A DNA stretch of 64,000 nucleotides from Paraspadella gotoi (GCA_051294375.1 CM119268.1:14147037-14211036), one strand, 5' to 3'; shown: positions 26,866-41,954, counted from the stretch's first letter. The notes: generated from the letters alone by a model not told the origin. Numbers and translations are program-made.

Positions 26866-27231
26866 AAGTGAAATAACTCTAGAGTCTAGAGGGCCCTTCA
26901 TTTCTTTCAGTTTATCATCAAGTGCGGGGTTCATAGAATTGGGTTCTTCTCGATAAAGTCAATTCGAAAATGGCTTATGGAAACTGCCCTCGCTCTGGGA
27001 ATCAATTGATAAAACAGAAAGACGATCAAAATTTAAAAAAAAAATAAAAAAAAGTAACTTAATGAATATTTTTAAATCGTTAAGCCTTATTTTTATTTAT
27101 TTATTTTTTTAATCAAAAACAATTATTAGCGTACACTTTAACAGGGTCACTCGGTACCGAACTCGATGATTCTTCGAGAACTAGCGAAGAGCCATGAAAA
27201 TCTCCTTTACTGTGGCCACCGTCGATAAACG

Positions 27232-29783
<2,552 letters not shown>

Positions 29784-30130
29784 GTAAAAAATTTAATTTA
29801 CTTCATTTGGCTTAAATTAAATACGTTATTTTGTTCTATCCTTTGAATAACGTGATGAGGAAAGGTCAGTTGTCGACGCAGGGTCAGCAGCAGCGTAAAG
29901 ATTAGTTAAATCTCTCTAACTGAAATTATTAATAACATTTAAAAATCGTACCCATGAGTCTTATCTCTTAAGTATATCATAATTCAAACAAACAAAATAT
30001 CATTTGAGGAAGAATTTATAAGAATGCAGTTGAACGAGTGAGTGACCGGAAATCACAACGTTACTCGCTGCTAATGACTACATATTGTTCTCATTGCACT
30101 CACGCTGGCTCCACTTGCCCGTAATTTCAG

Positions 30131-32360
30131 CAACTTCCCTTTCTTCTTCCAAGTCACCAAATCCGTGATACTCCCAACCGTGAGCCAAGCGAAGGAAGAG
30201 GTCAAGAGATGGCGCGCCGTCCCTTTGGAGAAGGTGGAGATCATCCTCCAAGGTCGGCGTCTATTCGACGAGCCGATTCGTCGTGAGATAGTTGAGATAG
30301 TTGACTTCGAATTCGTAGGCGATGTTGACTCGGGTTTCGAGGTGGACTACAATCCTGTATTCGTGATCTTGGGTTTACTCTATGGATCCAAAAGACTTAC
30401 TTCCGTGACGACCGTCTTCACTATGTCCTATGGATTAAAACCTCTCGACCTCGGGATCGGCCAGGTGCAAGTTTGCTGGAAAACGTTGTGGTTTAGTTGC
30501 CATTAACTCTCTGTTTTGAATTGAAATAACTTTCCTATTAATCGTTACAACCTATATAAAATAATTCGATAAACAAGCTGTCCTGCCTCGAGACATTGGT
30601 TAGCGTTTGGGACTCCTATAAAATAATAACATAGCAAGGCATTCAAACAAGACTCTCAAAGTCTGGTTTATTAACTCCCATAGTCTCTTCTTGCCCTTCC
30701 TGTCAATTTGGTATCAAGACCACTGTGGCGGTATATTCACAGCACCTCACGTCAATCATCCTTCAGTCAATCCCATTGGCTGAGAGGCGGAACACACCAT
30801 CCCAGGCGTTGTGTTCCATTCCACAGTCCTAACGACTTCCCTCTGCGTCGGCAAAGTAAGACCGTCCTAGGGTAACCGCGCCAGTGACCGGAGGCGTCCC
30901 TGAAGGTCGGAAGCCCTGCTGTTGCCATACCACTCCCTTAAATTAACCTTGCCGACAACCCGGTTTTGTTAAGATGTTAACGACGTCGCCGTCATTGGTC
31001 TCGTTTCGGATATACGGGTCTGGCCAGGCGATTAACCTCACGCAATTCAGAAAGGTAATTTCATTAAGTATGATCGTGAGGCGGTATAACAACACCGCCT
31101 CACTTCCGACTTCATTCGGCCAAAACAAATGGCTAAGTAAGCACAGTGTATCTCCGTCCTCAAGACTTCCATCTTCGTAAGCAAAACGTGATGGTAATAC
31201 TAAAACCGCGCCAGTGGCAGGCGGTGCCACTCGGAGTCAGAGGCACTCACGCCAACAGGTGAGATGCTCCAGTGCCTTATCACAGACAACCCGGCTGTTG
31301 CCATAATCGGTTTGAAAAAAAAAGCTGATAAAGTCGTTTATTACAGAAAGTCATGATGTCATTACAAGCATTCATAATCATTCATAATTATCAGGTGCAC
31401 AAGGACTTAATAGATATACAGTTGAGCCAAATGGAATGTTTAATCGATGAAAACCAACAGAGAGGATATGTGTCTGAAGAATTTGCAGAAGAGTATCTCT
31501 TTTGCACGGTAAGTTACGCCACGTGGAAAGATGCTTTTTTAAGTTGGATATCGATCGACTGGTTAATAGCCTCATTGGTCTAAAATGAGTTTTCTAAAAA
31601 TATATGAAATTGGTACAACCAATATTAAAATTATCCATTCATTTAATAAGTAAGTTATCTTGCCCCTGACTTTGGACAGGCTTTGGTGGTTTAAGGTCTC
31701 CATCACTCTTCCAAGATAATGACATAGCAGGTCCCTGCAAGCTTTCAATCAAGACTTTTTCACAGTCCCAGAGTACCTGGCTTCCCTATCAATGAAATGA
31801 TAAAATATTTCAAAGAATGTTTCAATTGTATGAAAAGACAACTCCCTTAACTATTAGATCGGGGAATACTATATTGTACTCCGCACTAGCATCAAAATAC
31901 AAGGTGCTGAATTTTATGACATTGGTACAACCAATATAAAAATTATCCATTCATTTAATAAGTAATCCATCTTGCCCCTGAGTGGCAGAATTTTAAAAAA
32001 TTTTAGGATAACTAATATGAGATTTTTTTTTTTAAGTTTTAGACTTTACACTTTTAGACTTTTACAGTTTTAGACTTGAGAGTTTTCTGATTTTTAAACT
32101 ATCGTTACTTCTGCATCGGGACAAGAGGTTGTCCCAAAACCGCTCGTATTTTAATTTTTTTAAAAAAGAAGTCGATTCATAATGATTAATGACCAACTGG
32201 ACAATTCTTTGGGAGAAAGAATTTCGTTTTTCGTTTTGCGTTTTTCTCACAGATCTCCAAGTACGCTTACATCAAGATCCTCAAACAACGAGGAGACCCC
32301 ATCTTGCTGAACAGAAAAATAATACTCGACGCTACCCTACGAAACATTGCAAAACTTTAA
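30131..32360 (+). CDS. Likely 3' exons of the F-box/LRR gene, with a ubiquitin-fold-like stretch
   Basis: Four exons with good splice ends: 30131-30314, 30974-31054, 31395-31508 and 32253-32360 (stop TAA at 32358-32360). The last three, and the 3' end of the first, join in phase 0. The first exon contains PTVSQAKEEVKRWRAVPLEK and IILQGRRLFDE, which resembles the helix and following strand of a ubiquitin-like domain but could also be another LRR. The second (SPSLVSFRIYGSG) reads as an LRR. The last two (KDLIDIQLSQMECLIDENQ; KYAYIKILKQRGDPILL) are charged and helical. Its entry phase differs by one base from the exon ending at 29783, so a small exon or a base may be missing; a separate gene is the alternative. 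Introns hold SINE-like insertions. Confidence 0.5.
30590..30955. mobile_element. SINE-type insertion(s) in an F-box intron
   Basis: The part at about 30880-30940 (CCGCGCCAGTGACCGGAGG to TTGCCATA) shares its body with the SINE at 19655-19872. The part at 30605-30700 (CATAGCAAGGCATTCAAACAAGACTC) resembles the interspersed repeat at 31607-31800. Boundaries are approximate. Confidence 0.5.
31185..31315 (+). mobile_element. SINE body copy in an F-box intron
   Basis: Contains ACCGCGCCAGTGGCAGGCGG, GCCAACAGGTGAGATGCTCC and GGCTGTTGCCATAA, in the same order as the SINE body at 19755-19868. The tRNA-like head is not evident, so it is a truncated or diverged copy. Confidence 0.55.
31605..31800 (+). 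mobile_element. Interspersed repeat R1 (non-autonomous), F-box intron copy
   Basis: Starts with the small palindrome TTGGTACAACCAA and ATCCATTCATTTAATAA, and continues to TGGCTTCCCTATCAATGA. The same sequence in reverse orientation lies in the receptor intron at about 1520-1725 and again at 10030-10235. Truncated starts recur at 31918-31985 and 35908-35965. There is no coding capacity. Confidence 0.7.
31918..31985 (+). mobile_element. R1 repeat, truncated copy
   Basis: Only the first 60-odd bases of R1 (from TTGGTACAACCAA to CTTGCCCCTGAG), 120 bases after the full copy. Confidence 0.65.
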
Positions 32361-32725
32361 ATGTTTGATAAGGAAATTTCGTCCGATGAAATTACATAAA
32401 ATTCTGGTTAATAGTTACGTCGATCCCAGAACAAAGATACTTCATTGAAGAATTGAGAAATAACGAATGGTTACATTAATTTTTCGTACAAAACCAAACG
32501 AAAAAAAACAACATTAAAATGTAATGTCGCTCCTTCAATTCGTGTTTTTCTCTTTCGTCTTTTTTCCTTTCGAATCCCAAGAAATTTATTTTTTTTCCTA
32601 AGAAAACAAGTTTTTTCTCACTTTTTGGATTTTTTTTTATATAAAGAAAAACTCCGTGTTTTTTCTCCCTTTTTTTTTTGCTGAAGAGGTTTTTTATTCC
32701 AGCGATTTGACTTGGAAGAGAGACT

Positions 32726-32783
<58 letters not shown>

Positions 32784-32934
32784 TAAGACCAAAGAAAGAA
32801 ATAAAAAGAAAGAAAAAAAATATAAAAAAGGGGATAGAAGCCCCGGTTTCTTCGATTCCATTTTCAAAATCCCCTTTGATTCTATTTTAACACCAAAGAA
32901 AAACATTTGATTGACTTCGTCGTTTTGAATTAAA

Positions 32935-33345
32935 GGATCTCAAGATTTTTTCGGAGTCGTGGCGCGGGTTACTCGTTCCGCCACTCGAGGTCGCGGCCCT
33001 AAAGGGGATGACGTTACCGATTATGTCGCCATCGGCGCAATCGCGCTGGTTTCCAGCTTTGGGCCTTAGGGCGTCCTTGACTTGTAGTCGGGCATTGCCT
33101 AGGTTCACCCCGCCTCTAAGCATGACACCTTCAGTCCCGGTGGCTCATTGAGTAAAGCCATCAGCTCATGACCACTAGGTACCGGGTTCAATCCCAACCC
33201 GGTACCTACCCTGTGGGAAGCGTGAGGACGGCCGTAAGTCGCCTTGGGGGCGTGGCAACCCCTCAAGCCTGGTTCCAAGCCCAGGACCCGTTCCATGGCT
33301 ACTAAAGGGGGTTATAGAAGTTACGGATAGTCATCTTCAGCCCAC
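32935..33345 (+). mobile_element. tRNA-derived SINE
   Basis: At 33135-33205, CGGTGGCTCATTGAGTAAAG and then GGGTTCAATCCCAACC give clear A-box and B-box sequences at tRNA-like spacing. A GC-rich body follows (GTGGGAAGCGTGAGG, GGCGTGGCAACCCC) to about 33345. The preceding 32935-33120 stretch is also GC-rich and unlike the AT-rich surroundings, so it may belong to the same or a second element. Confidence 0.6.
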
Positions 33346-33761
33346 TTAGCGCCTTATCCACAGACTAAGTGAACGGAATCCTTCACGTAGGGATGGCACT
33401 GTGTGGTGCTGGGCTACCAGTTTTACTAGATGAAGTAGGTGGTCAACTGTCAAAATCGCACAACCACCCTTCCTTGACTCCACCCTCTCGGCCCATATTG
33501 CCTCACCCTCCCACTCGCCAACACTCACCTTCCATCACAGATGTCGACGAGATTCTCAGGCGAAGAAAAGATAAAAATTCACAACCGAAAAAAAAAAACA
33601 GAGTCTTAAAAATTGAAGAAAAAAAAGGAGAAGAAGTGAAAAGAGATTCTCATCAAAAATTCAGGTCATTAATCCAAGTCACATAAATATTTTCTCTTTC
33701 TCTCTCTCCCCAGACTACTTTTTTTTCTCTTGTATTTTATCTTATAAGTGTTACGAGATGA

Positions 33762-33764
<3 letters not shown>

Positions 33765-33796
<32 letters not shown>

Positions 33797-33966
33797 NNNN
33801 NNNNNNNNNNNNNNNNNNNNNNNNNNNNNNNNNNNNNNNNNNNNNNNNNNNNNNNNNNNNNNNNNNNNNNNNNNNNNNNNNNNNNNNNNNNNNNNNNNNN
33901 NNNNNNNNNNNNNNNNNNNNNNNNNNNNNNNNNNNNNNNNNNNNNNNCTCTCTCTCTCTCTCTCTC
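33765..33966. repeat. (CT)n microsatellite spanning an assembly gap
   Basis: CT dinucleotide on both sides of the N run 33797-33947. The region 33970-34510 after it is AT-rich with no gene seen. Confidence 0.9.
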
Positions 33967-34895
33967 CCTCACTCTCGTCACCTCCTTTTTTCCGAACCGC
34001 AAATAGAGAAGCTAATTAGCTAAATGTTCAAAAAGGTTAAAAAACGTTTAAGGACAAAGCGTGGGGGATTACCGATCGTTGAACTGGAGAGGTGTGGCGT
34101 CGCTTACGTTAAAAAAAGGTTCGACAGCCTAGGCGATGAAAAAAAATACAAATTGAATGATATGATTTAGTAATCAATGTTAATCTTATTAGTTCGTGTA
34201 AATTAAATAGTTAAGTTTAGGGACAATTTAATGATGATTAAAGTTGCTGTCTCAATTGTCGTTTGGCAATGAAATAAGGAAAATCGTTAAATATGGTAAA
34301 AATATATGTAGAAAATAGTATATTGCACCAAAAAAAAAAAAAAGTTCAAAATCGTTCAAAATCGTAGAAAAAAAAAATTGTTGAAAAATGTGAAAATTTT
34401 TTTGGGCAGACGACTACTCATCAATCATCCTTCCACGGACCGAGTTTTGGAAGGTTTGGAACCAAAACCCAGAGTCAACCGGTGCGCCGAGACAATAGTC
34501 TCATTATGATNNNNNNNNNNNNNNNNNNNNNNNNNNNNNNNNNNNNNNNNNNNNNNNNNNNNNNNNNNNNNNNNNNNNNNNNNNNNNNNNNNNNNNNNNN
34601 NNNNNNNNNNNNNNNNNNNNNNNNNNNNNNNNNNNNNNNNNNNNNNNNNNNNNNNNNNNNNNNNNNNNNNNNNNNNNNNNNNNNNNNNNNNNNNNNNNNN
34701 NNNNNNNNNNNNNNNNNNNNNNNNNNNNNNNNNNNNNNNNNNNNNNNNNNNNNNNNNNNNNNNNNNNNNNNNNNNNNNNNNNNAGAGAGAGAGAGAGCGA
34801 TAGCGAGCGCACCGGCGCTTCAAAGTATTGCGCGCCAGGGCAAAGAATAAAGAGAGGCTATGTATGATTTTTGGTCTGATGCTTTGCTTGAGAAA

Positions 34896-34903
34896 TATAA
34901 ATA
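34896..34903 (+). promoter_or_regulatory. Candidate TATA box
   Basis: TATAAATA followed after about 25 bases by TTGGCAAGTGCAGAGAG, a plausible start-site region. It lies upstream of an ATG with a consensus donor (35133) and is one of the cleaner TATA elements in the window. Function is inferred only. Confidence 0.35.
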
Positions 34904-35002
34904 GCTTGCCTGGTGCTTGGCAAGTGCAGAGAGTCAGCGAGAAAAACAAAGGAGGGAGGGGAAGAGAGAAAAACCTTAGAGAAAACTCAGAAGAGAGAGG
35001 AA

Positions 35003-35004
35003 GC

Positions 35005-35083
<79 letters not shown>
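35003..35083. repeat. (GA)n microsatellite
   Basis: About 80 bases of GA dinucleotide with one interruption near 35050, lying in the would-be 5' leader after the TATA candidate. Confidence 0.95.
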
Positions 35084-35088
<5 letters not shown>

Positions 35089-35132
35089 AAGGGATCGGGA
35101 CACTGGAATATTCCTATAATACCTCCGGGAAT

Positions 35133-35676
35133 AATGAACTTCAAAGCTCAAGGTAAGAAATGTCAGCTTCGGTTCGTCTTTCCAATTTTTAAACTTCTAA
35201 ATGATATGAATTCATGTAAAGAGTCTTGAAAGAACAATATAAAACCTACTATATCGAAAGAAAATGATCGTTATGATTGACAGGAACGACGTAAACCTCA
35301 GGTCGAAGTAGTAAAAGAGACTTGGGCCTCAAGATGTAGGTTCGAACCCGAAGGTTGCGGAGGAAAAAATATTAGGGTTTAACCATGTTAAAGGATTTGT
35401 CATGCTCGTGCGTGTTAAAAAATATTTTTTGGGTTGTATAATTTATATAATTTATATAATTTATATCAAATAGGATGGAAGTTGAGAGATGAGTCCTCTT
35501 GTTTCTTGTTCGAGTCGTGCCCTTCGATCGACCTTGGAAGCCGCGATTCAGTTTTTACACGAAAAATTACTGAAAGCGAAAAAGAGGAAAGGAGAGGGAA
35601 GAGAAGAGAGGAGAGACGAGACGACGCAGGAGAGAGAGAGAGAGAGAGAGAGATTCTACATTTGAATCAAAATTAA
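35133..35676 (+). CDS. Possible two-exon small gene of unknown function
   Basis: Downstream of the TATA candidate, an ATG at 35133 reads MNFKAQ and meets a consensus donor (GGTAAGA) at about 35151. An in-phase acceptor at about 35474-35475 (ATCAAATAG) opens a frame reading GWKLRDESSCFLFESCPSID and ending at 35676. The second half is Arg/Glu-rich because it runs into a GA repeat, which weakens the case. The product is not recognised, and chance cannot be excluded. Confidence 0.25.
35300..35362 (+). mobile_element. Possible tRNA-like SINE fragment
   Basis: Contains a perfect B-box core GGTTCGAACCC at 35339-35349, preceded by GTAGTAAAAGAGACTTGGGC. The A-box is poor and no acceptor stem closes, so it is not a functional tRNA gene. 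Confidence 0.35.
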
Positions 35677-35907
35677 GGATTTATTCGTAGCGATTTCGAG
35701 TTGTTATCTTTCATGTACAGAAACGCGGCACCACCTCCCTTGAAAGAGGAGGAAGAAGAAAAGTCAGGGAGTGAACAAACTGAGTGAATTTGAGTGAAGG
35801 AGAAAGAGAAGAGGGAAGAATGTGTTTTAAAGGTAGAGCGAGAGAAGGGGAGAGGGGCTATTGGAGAATAAGTGACATGAGGATTTTAATTTGAGATTCA
35901 GAAAAAA

Positions 35908-35965
35908 CTTATGAAATTGGTACAACCAATATAAAAATTATCCATTCATTTAATAAACAAGCTAT
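35908..35965 (+). mobile_element. R1 repeat, truncated copy
   Basis: Carries the R1 start TTGGTACAACCAA and the ATCCATTCATTTAATAA block and then diverges. Confidence 0.6.
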
Positions 35966-36321
35966 CTCTATATTAAATGATAATATGTAAGAGAAATCAA
36001 ACAAGGAGTGAGAGAGCAAAAAAATTGAAATATATATCTAAAAAAGGGGGATACCAGAGAAAATAGGAAATAAACGGTTTCTTAACAAGTCGAAAGGAGA
36101 AAGTGGATATGAATGAGGACGGTAAGACGGGTAAGGCGGGTAAGGCGAGGCAGTGAAGGGGGTCGGAAAGCGGGGGTAAGGACACAGGAGACCGAGCGAC
36201 TGGAAGGAATTCGCGTATATATTTGCGAAGGACAAGTTTTTATGTAGTAGACATTGAATAAGTTTTGCATATGGAATTTAAGACTTTCTTTTGTATAGAG
36301 GACTGACGCCAGTGGATGAAG

Positions 36322-36435
<114 letters not shown>

Positions 36436-36994
36436 TGAGAGGCAAGAGCCAAGATTGAATGGAGTGCGAGGGTAGGAGTGGGCGAAGAGAAAGTGAAAGA
36501 AGGAAAGAGGAAAAGAAAAGGGAGGAAAGAGAGGAAAGGGAGAAAAGAGAGGAAAGAGAGGAAAGGGAGCAAAGAGAGGAAAGGGAGAAAAGAGAGGGAA
36601 GAGAGGAAAGGGAGAAAAGAGAGGAAAGGGAGAAAAGGGAGAAAAGAGAGGAAAGAGAGGTTGGCAGGAACTAATTGGCCCAAAACTTCGGTGCTGGGAT
36701 GAAAAATTTGAGAAAGAAGTGATACATGGTTATTTTTCGAAAGGTGAAAATGTTTTGTTCCTATTTTGTTCGTGGTGCGGGATTGGATCAAGTTATAACT
36801 AAGATCGTCAGTTGTTAAGCTAATTAGCTTCACTTGGTCAATCAACTCTCTCTCTCTCTCTCTNNNNNNNNNNNNNNNNNNNNNNNNNCTCTCTCTCTCT
36901 CTCTCAAGAGTAAAAATATGCAGGAATAAAAGCGTTGATTAAAATATCGAGGGCGTTTCTCGATATTTTATTCTCAATCAAAATGAATATTCAT

Positions 36995-38265
36995 CGCAAA
37001 AAAAAAAAAAAAAAAAACAAAATTCCCCTTTAAAATTCTAGAATTTGTCTGAATCAGAACAGAATTTCTCTTCATTAATCTCGGAACTGTTAATTAAGTT
37101 CTCTCAGAAGGGTAGGGAAGAGAAAAAGAGAGAGAAAACACGATAAATACGTGTAGAGAAAGGGAGAGAGCTATAAATTAAATCCTATATAAATAACGAA
37201 CATGCGTATTAGGGTTCAGAAGCCTGAAGCGCGCACATTGCAGAATTAGCGCTTAATTTTTCCTCTTCGTCCTCTCCGAAGCATGCCGCAAAGCGTCTCG
37301 AAGTAAACTGAAGGGGACTGTGTCATTTTTGGGGTCGCAGAATATGAAAGTGGGCCTAAACTTCGTGAATGAACTCCTCTGACCTTTGGATCATCTTTGA
37401 CAGAAGTCACGTATCTCTCCTCTATCTTTTTCAAAACAACGCAAAAATTTATATTCAGGCTAAAACCACTTTACAAACACACATTGCATTGCCTAAGCAA
37501 TAGTGGCTGGTGCTAAAGCCAGAATGACGGAGGAAATGAACGAGCCATAATGATCAAGTTTAAAGCTTAAAAAATAACGCTTACAGTATTTTCCGCTAAG
37601 AAATGTTTATAGTAAAAGAAAAATTAATAGCTTTACAGGATGAATGCGGAACTGGCGATTGACTCTGAAAAGTTTCAATCCTTTTATGGCTTTTTGATAA
37701 CTATTGATTACTATTGATTGCCAAAGTAATTACCTCTATTGATTAATAAAACCAATGGCTGTTTGGCATCATGATAGATCAGTCTGGTCATCTTGGTCAG
37801 TATGTTTTGTTTGTCAGTCTGTCCCACTTATATCATCAAACATTAAAAAAAGAGGGAGTCACGCTTAGAGCGAGAGAGAGAGAGAAGAGAGAAAGAGAAA
37901 GAAATGTAAAAAAGGAGGGCTATGAATGCGGATAAGAGAAGAAAAAGAGAGAGAAAAAAAAAAAAAAAAAAAAAAATTTCCCAGTTAAAATTCTAATGAA
38001 TTTGTCTGAAATCAGAACAGAATTTTCTTCAGTTTATCTCGGAACTGTTAATTAAGTTTCTCAGAAAGGTAGGGAAGAGAAAAAGAGAGAGAAAACGATA
38101 AATACGTGGAGAGAAAGGGAGAGAGCTTAAATTAAATCCTATATAAATAACGAACATCGTTAGGGTTACAACCTGAAGCGCGTCACATTGCAGAATTAAG
38201 CGCTTAATTTTTCCTCTTCGCTCTCCCGCGCATGCGCAAAGCGTCTCGAAGTAACTGAACTCGCA
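36995..38265. repeat. Gap-flanking duplication of about 310 bases
   Basis: 36995-37310 recurs at 37957-38265, both starting in a poly-A run and ending near AAGCGTCTCGAAGTAACTGAA, with many single-base indels. Both copies lie near gaps (36864-36888 and 38322-38589). The unique DNA between them (37310-37955) shows no gene. Confidence 0.75.
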
Positions 38266-39079
38266 AAGTAATTGATCCGCGCTTGGCGCTAAGTCTCGAA
38301 ATGTTCCCGCTTCCCCCCCCCNNNNNNNNNNNNNNNNNNNNNNNNNNNNNNNNNNNNNNNNNNNNNNNNNNNNNNNNNNNNNNNNNNNNNNNNNNNNNNN
38401 NNNNNNNNNNNNNNNNNNNNNNNNNNNNNNNNNNNNNNNNNNNNNNNNNNNNNNNNNNNNNNNNNNNNNNNNNNNNNNNNNNNNNNNNNNNNNNNNNNNN
38501 NNNNNNNNNNNNNNNNNNNNNNNNNNNNNNNNNNNNNNNNNNNNNNNNNNNNNNNNNNNNNNNNNNNNNNNNNNNNNNNNNNNNNNNNNGAGAGAGGAAA
38601 AGAGATGAAGAGGTCACGTGACTGTCTAGTTTGTGTTTGCGAAAATGAGGAAAACAAGAAGGGCAAAAGAGTCCAGAAGGAGGAAGAGGAGGAGAAGGAG
38701 GAGGGAGGGAGGTGGGATTGGATGGTGAGGAAGATAGAAGGAAAGTGGCCCAGACTCGCAGCAACATATAAGAATTAGAAGGTGAGTGAGTCTGGGTGGA
38801 GAACGAAACTGGCTTAAGATGGATCTGAGTAGATCTTTTGAAAAAAATTGATCGGGTGGTTGAAAATTCGAAAAATGGGGAATTCGGGAAAGNNNNNNNN
38901 NNNNNNNNNNNNNNNNNNNNNNNNNNNNNNNNNNNNNNNNNNNNNNNNNNNNNNNNNNNNNNNNNNNNNNNNNNNNNNNNNNNNNNNNNNNNNNNNNNNN
39001 NNNNNNNNNGCGGGGCGTCTAAAAGAAACCGTTCTCGTGATTAGGTTTTTTTTTCTCCACAGAAGTTTTGAGGTAAACA

Positions 39080-39400
39080 GAAGGCGACGAAGACGACGAG
39101 TAAGAAAGGCAAAGGTGGGGCCGGTAACTTTGGCTCGAACAACTGTGCAACATTATAAGGCGATAGGTAACGTCACTGTGTTAAAATCTTTCTCGGAGGG
39201 TCTGGGGATTTTTTCTTGCTCGAACATACGCTAACTACATGATACATTTACATTGAACAACGGTTGAGCTGGTGAAAGAAGAGACTCCTCCGAGAAAACC
39301 CGGGGAAAGAATTGTCGAGCCTAAGTTGGAGAGACGCAGACGAAAAAGAAAAAGCCGCGGGGAGTATAATATATTAAGGGGACGTTTAAGGATGCAAATT
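39080..39400 (+). CDS. Weak candidate basic coding exons
   Basis: After a CAG at about 39077-39080 a frame reads KATKTTSKKGKG, and after about 39265 another reads ELVKEETPPRKPGERIVEP followed by a basic run (RRRRKRKSR). Both resemble disordered nuclear-protein segments and lack simple-repeat structure, but splice sites are poor and a gap (38893-39009) removes the upstream sequence. The product is unknown. A TTTC array follows at about 39480-39520. Confidence 0.25.
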
Positions 39401-39659
39401 GTGTTTTTAAGGGGTAATCAACGTTTCAGCTCTTCCTTCCTCTCCTTCCTCTTCTGTCTTCTGTCTCTGTTTTCTTCTCTTTCTTTCTTTCTTTCTTTTC
39501 TTTCTTTCTTTCTTTCTTTTTTATTCTTTTCCTTTCCTTTTTCTTGGTAGGCGACGGGTTTTTAGGTTTTGCTGGAGCGATTCTTCGCGTAATCACGGCG
39601 CCTTGCCGTCAATGTTTGATTTTGAAAGCGTCGATCGGGCGCGTCTGGAAATACGTCAT

Positions 39660-40092
39660 TGGGCCGATTAAGAGAGATGGAGAGAGAGAGGGTAGAGAGA
39701 GAGGAGAGATAGAGACGTCGGAGAAGGAGAGGGAGAGAGAGAGGAGAGAGAGAAGAGGGAGAGAGACAAAGAACTGATGAGTGAGGACCGTTCAACGAAT
39801 GCTTGCATGTGGAGTCCAGAAAGAAGGAAAAAAAAGTTCGCGATTTGGTATGGTAGAAACCCGAAAGAAAATAAGAGAGAGAGAGAGTGAGGAGAGAGAA
39901 CGAGGAGACGAGAGAGAGAGAGAAGACGAGAGAGGATGAGAGAGAGAGAGAGAGAGAGGGCCGAAAGGGGATCGTGAGGAGATGGAGAGAGAGAGAAATG
40001 AGAAACAGAGACAGAAGACAGGTAAGGGAGGAGAGAAGAAGAGCTGGAAACGTCGATATCTTCTCTCNNNNNNNNNNNNNNNNNNNNNNNNN

Positions 40093-40127
<35 letters not shown>

Positions 40128-40160
40128 CGAGTGCGAGAGAGAGAGATACAGTCAGATAGA
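39660..40160. repeat. Cluster of interrupted GA tracts around a 25-N gap
   Basis: Imperfect GA repeats at 39670-39770, 39868-39960 and 40093-40145, with N at 40068-40092. No coding region; 40160-41200 after it has no repeats of note and only a 20-base ATG-plus-donor candidate at 40638. Confidence 0.85.
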
Positions 40161-41239
40161 GAGAGAACGGCGAGGCGCCCCCCGGTTTTAGAAAGCAGCG
40201 CCCCCTGTCTTTAAGCAAGCGGGGCGCGCCGCTCGTCTTTCCTCCTTTTCCTTTTCTCCCCAGCTTACCCAAAATCCTCACCCGTCTCTAGTTTTGCCCT
40301 CAGTCTTCTATTAACCCTAATTTCTTTCTCAAGCGCCACTTTCTCGAACCCCCCCTAGTACGCCAAAGAGCAACCCTTCTTCGATTTCAAGCGCCCTCTC
40401 TCCTTTCGTCCTTAAACTACGTCAAGATTTAACTGAGAAAACCCGCGAAGTCAAAAAGCCGCGCGTCCTCGAGAAATTGTTTCCCTTTCAAGCTCCAAGG
40501 GCGGTAATCATCAGTTCTCGCCACTTCCGCTTCTGAATTCCATTGCCGTTAATCATCGCTTCTTGCACTTCCGCTTCTAAATCATCGCTGAAGTCTCAAC
40601 TCTCTATGGTCGCAGCTCTGGTCAATAGACTGCATTGATGGCTGAGGTAACAGGTGAGTCTCCGTTGACAATGAATTACTAATAGCGACCATCGGTTGAT
40701 CATTAAGCATTGTAATGGGTAAGTTATGTTATCGTCGACATAACAATTGTTGTCGTCACTTTTGCCGGTTAAACTTTGAAAAATGGGCTTTAGATAGGTT
40801 GGCTTGCTTCCGGCTGAGCGCTTGATTTATGATAAAGTCGACTACCTTTCTTAAATCCACTGAGAATTACGTATGGTTGGCCTAAATTATGGTTTTATTT
40901 ACATTCCGGATTCAGGAACATGAACTATAAAATTTTTTCGGCTGTCCATATATATTTTGACAACCAGATTCATCTTTAATCAGTATTAACTTAATTTCCT
41001 CTCCCCTATTTTGTCACAACCCTCCATTCCCCAATGAAATTAATTCTCCAGCTTTTCCTTACCTTTTCAATCTTATTCTCCGACCCACCCTTTTCCTCAT
41101 CGATTACCCCATCTTCCCTTACCTCTCCCTCTTAATCTCGGCTTCCCTCCCTCTTCCCCTCCCTTCCTCTCTCTTCTCCCCAGATGTAAATTTGTATGGT
41201 GATGTCGTGAGTGTCTATGGGAAGCGACGGCGTCTCGAG

Positions 41240-41241
<2 letters not shown>

Positions 41242-41300
<59 letters not shown>

Positions 41301-41331
41301 ACGAGAGAGGAGAGAGAGAGAGAGAGAGAGA
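41242..41331. repeat. (GA)n microsatellite
   Basis: Interrupted GA tract of about 90 bases. The flanking GC-rich segment 41330-41600 is unusual for the region but has no recognised gene. Confidence 0.95.
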
Positions 41332-41954
41332 TAGACGGGGTCGGTGAATTATGGTGCGGGGGAGTGAGTAAAAAGGGGTGGTTATGGTGCTGGTGGATGG
41401 GTCTGTTGGCGCCGGCTGGGAACGGCGCCCGGGGGCTGAGAGAATAAACCCTGGTAGGAGGTCGAAAGTGGGTCAAGTCTTTGCCGCGCGGTGAACGCCG
41501 CGAACGCTGGCGCCGAGGCGAGGCGTTTACGGTTTTCTGCGCCGAGGGTAAGGAAGGGGAAAGGGCGAGAGGCGGCGTCGATGAGCCGAGAGAGTGGTTC
41601 GAGTTGAGATGAAGACGTTGAGCGTGAGGGACTTACTCAATACTCAATTACTCATTACTCAATGCTCATATCACAGAATTGCCGAGCTCGCCAATTTCAC
41701 CGATCGACGTTTTGCCTCAAAGCGGGCGACGTACGTACGCGTTCGCACATGGTTTAGTCAATTTAATCAATTGTGCTGGGAATTCGGTGTTCAGTTTTTT
41801 TCCTTCAGAAATTAACTTTGTCAATTAAATCCGAGTCTTTGAACGTCGATTCAACATTATATCTCATGTGGAATGTCGAGCGAAAAATAAGATTACGAAA
41901 TTTGCGCATTTGCTAAATTAACGGAACCGAACACACTAACGTTAGTAATTGTTA

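Noticed and set aside
33105-33296. Functional tRNA gene with anticodon arm
   Set aside because: A and B boxes are good, but the acceptor stem does not close and a SINE-like body follows, so it is called a SINE.
40620-40660. First exon of a new gene (ATGGCTGAGG then a CAGGTGAGT donor at about 40653)
   Set aside because: The donor is good, but only six codons precede it and no in-phase downstream exon was found, so it is not listed as a gene.
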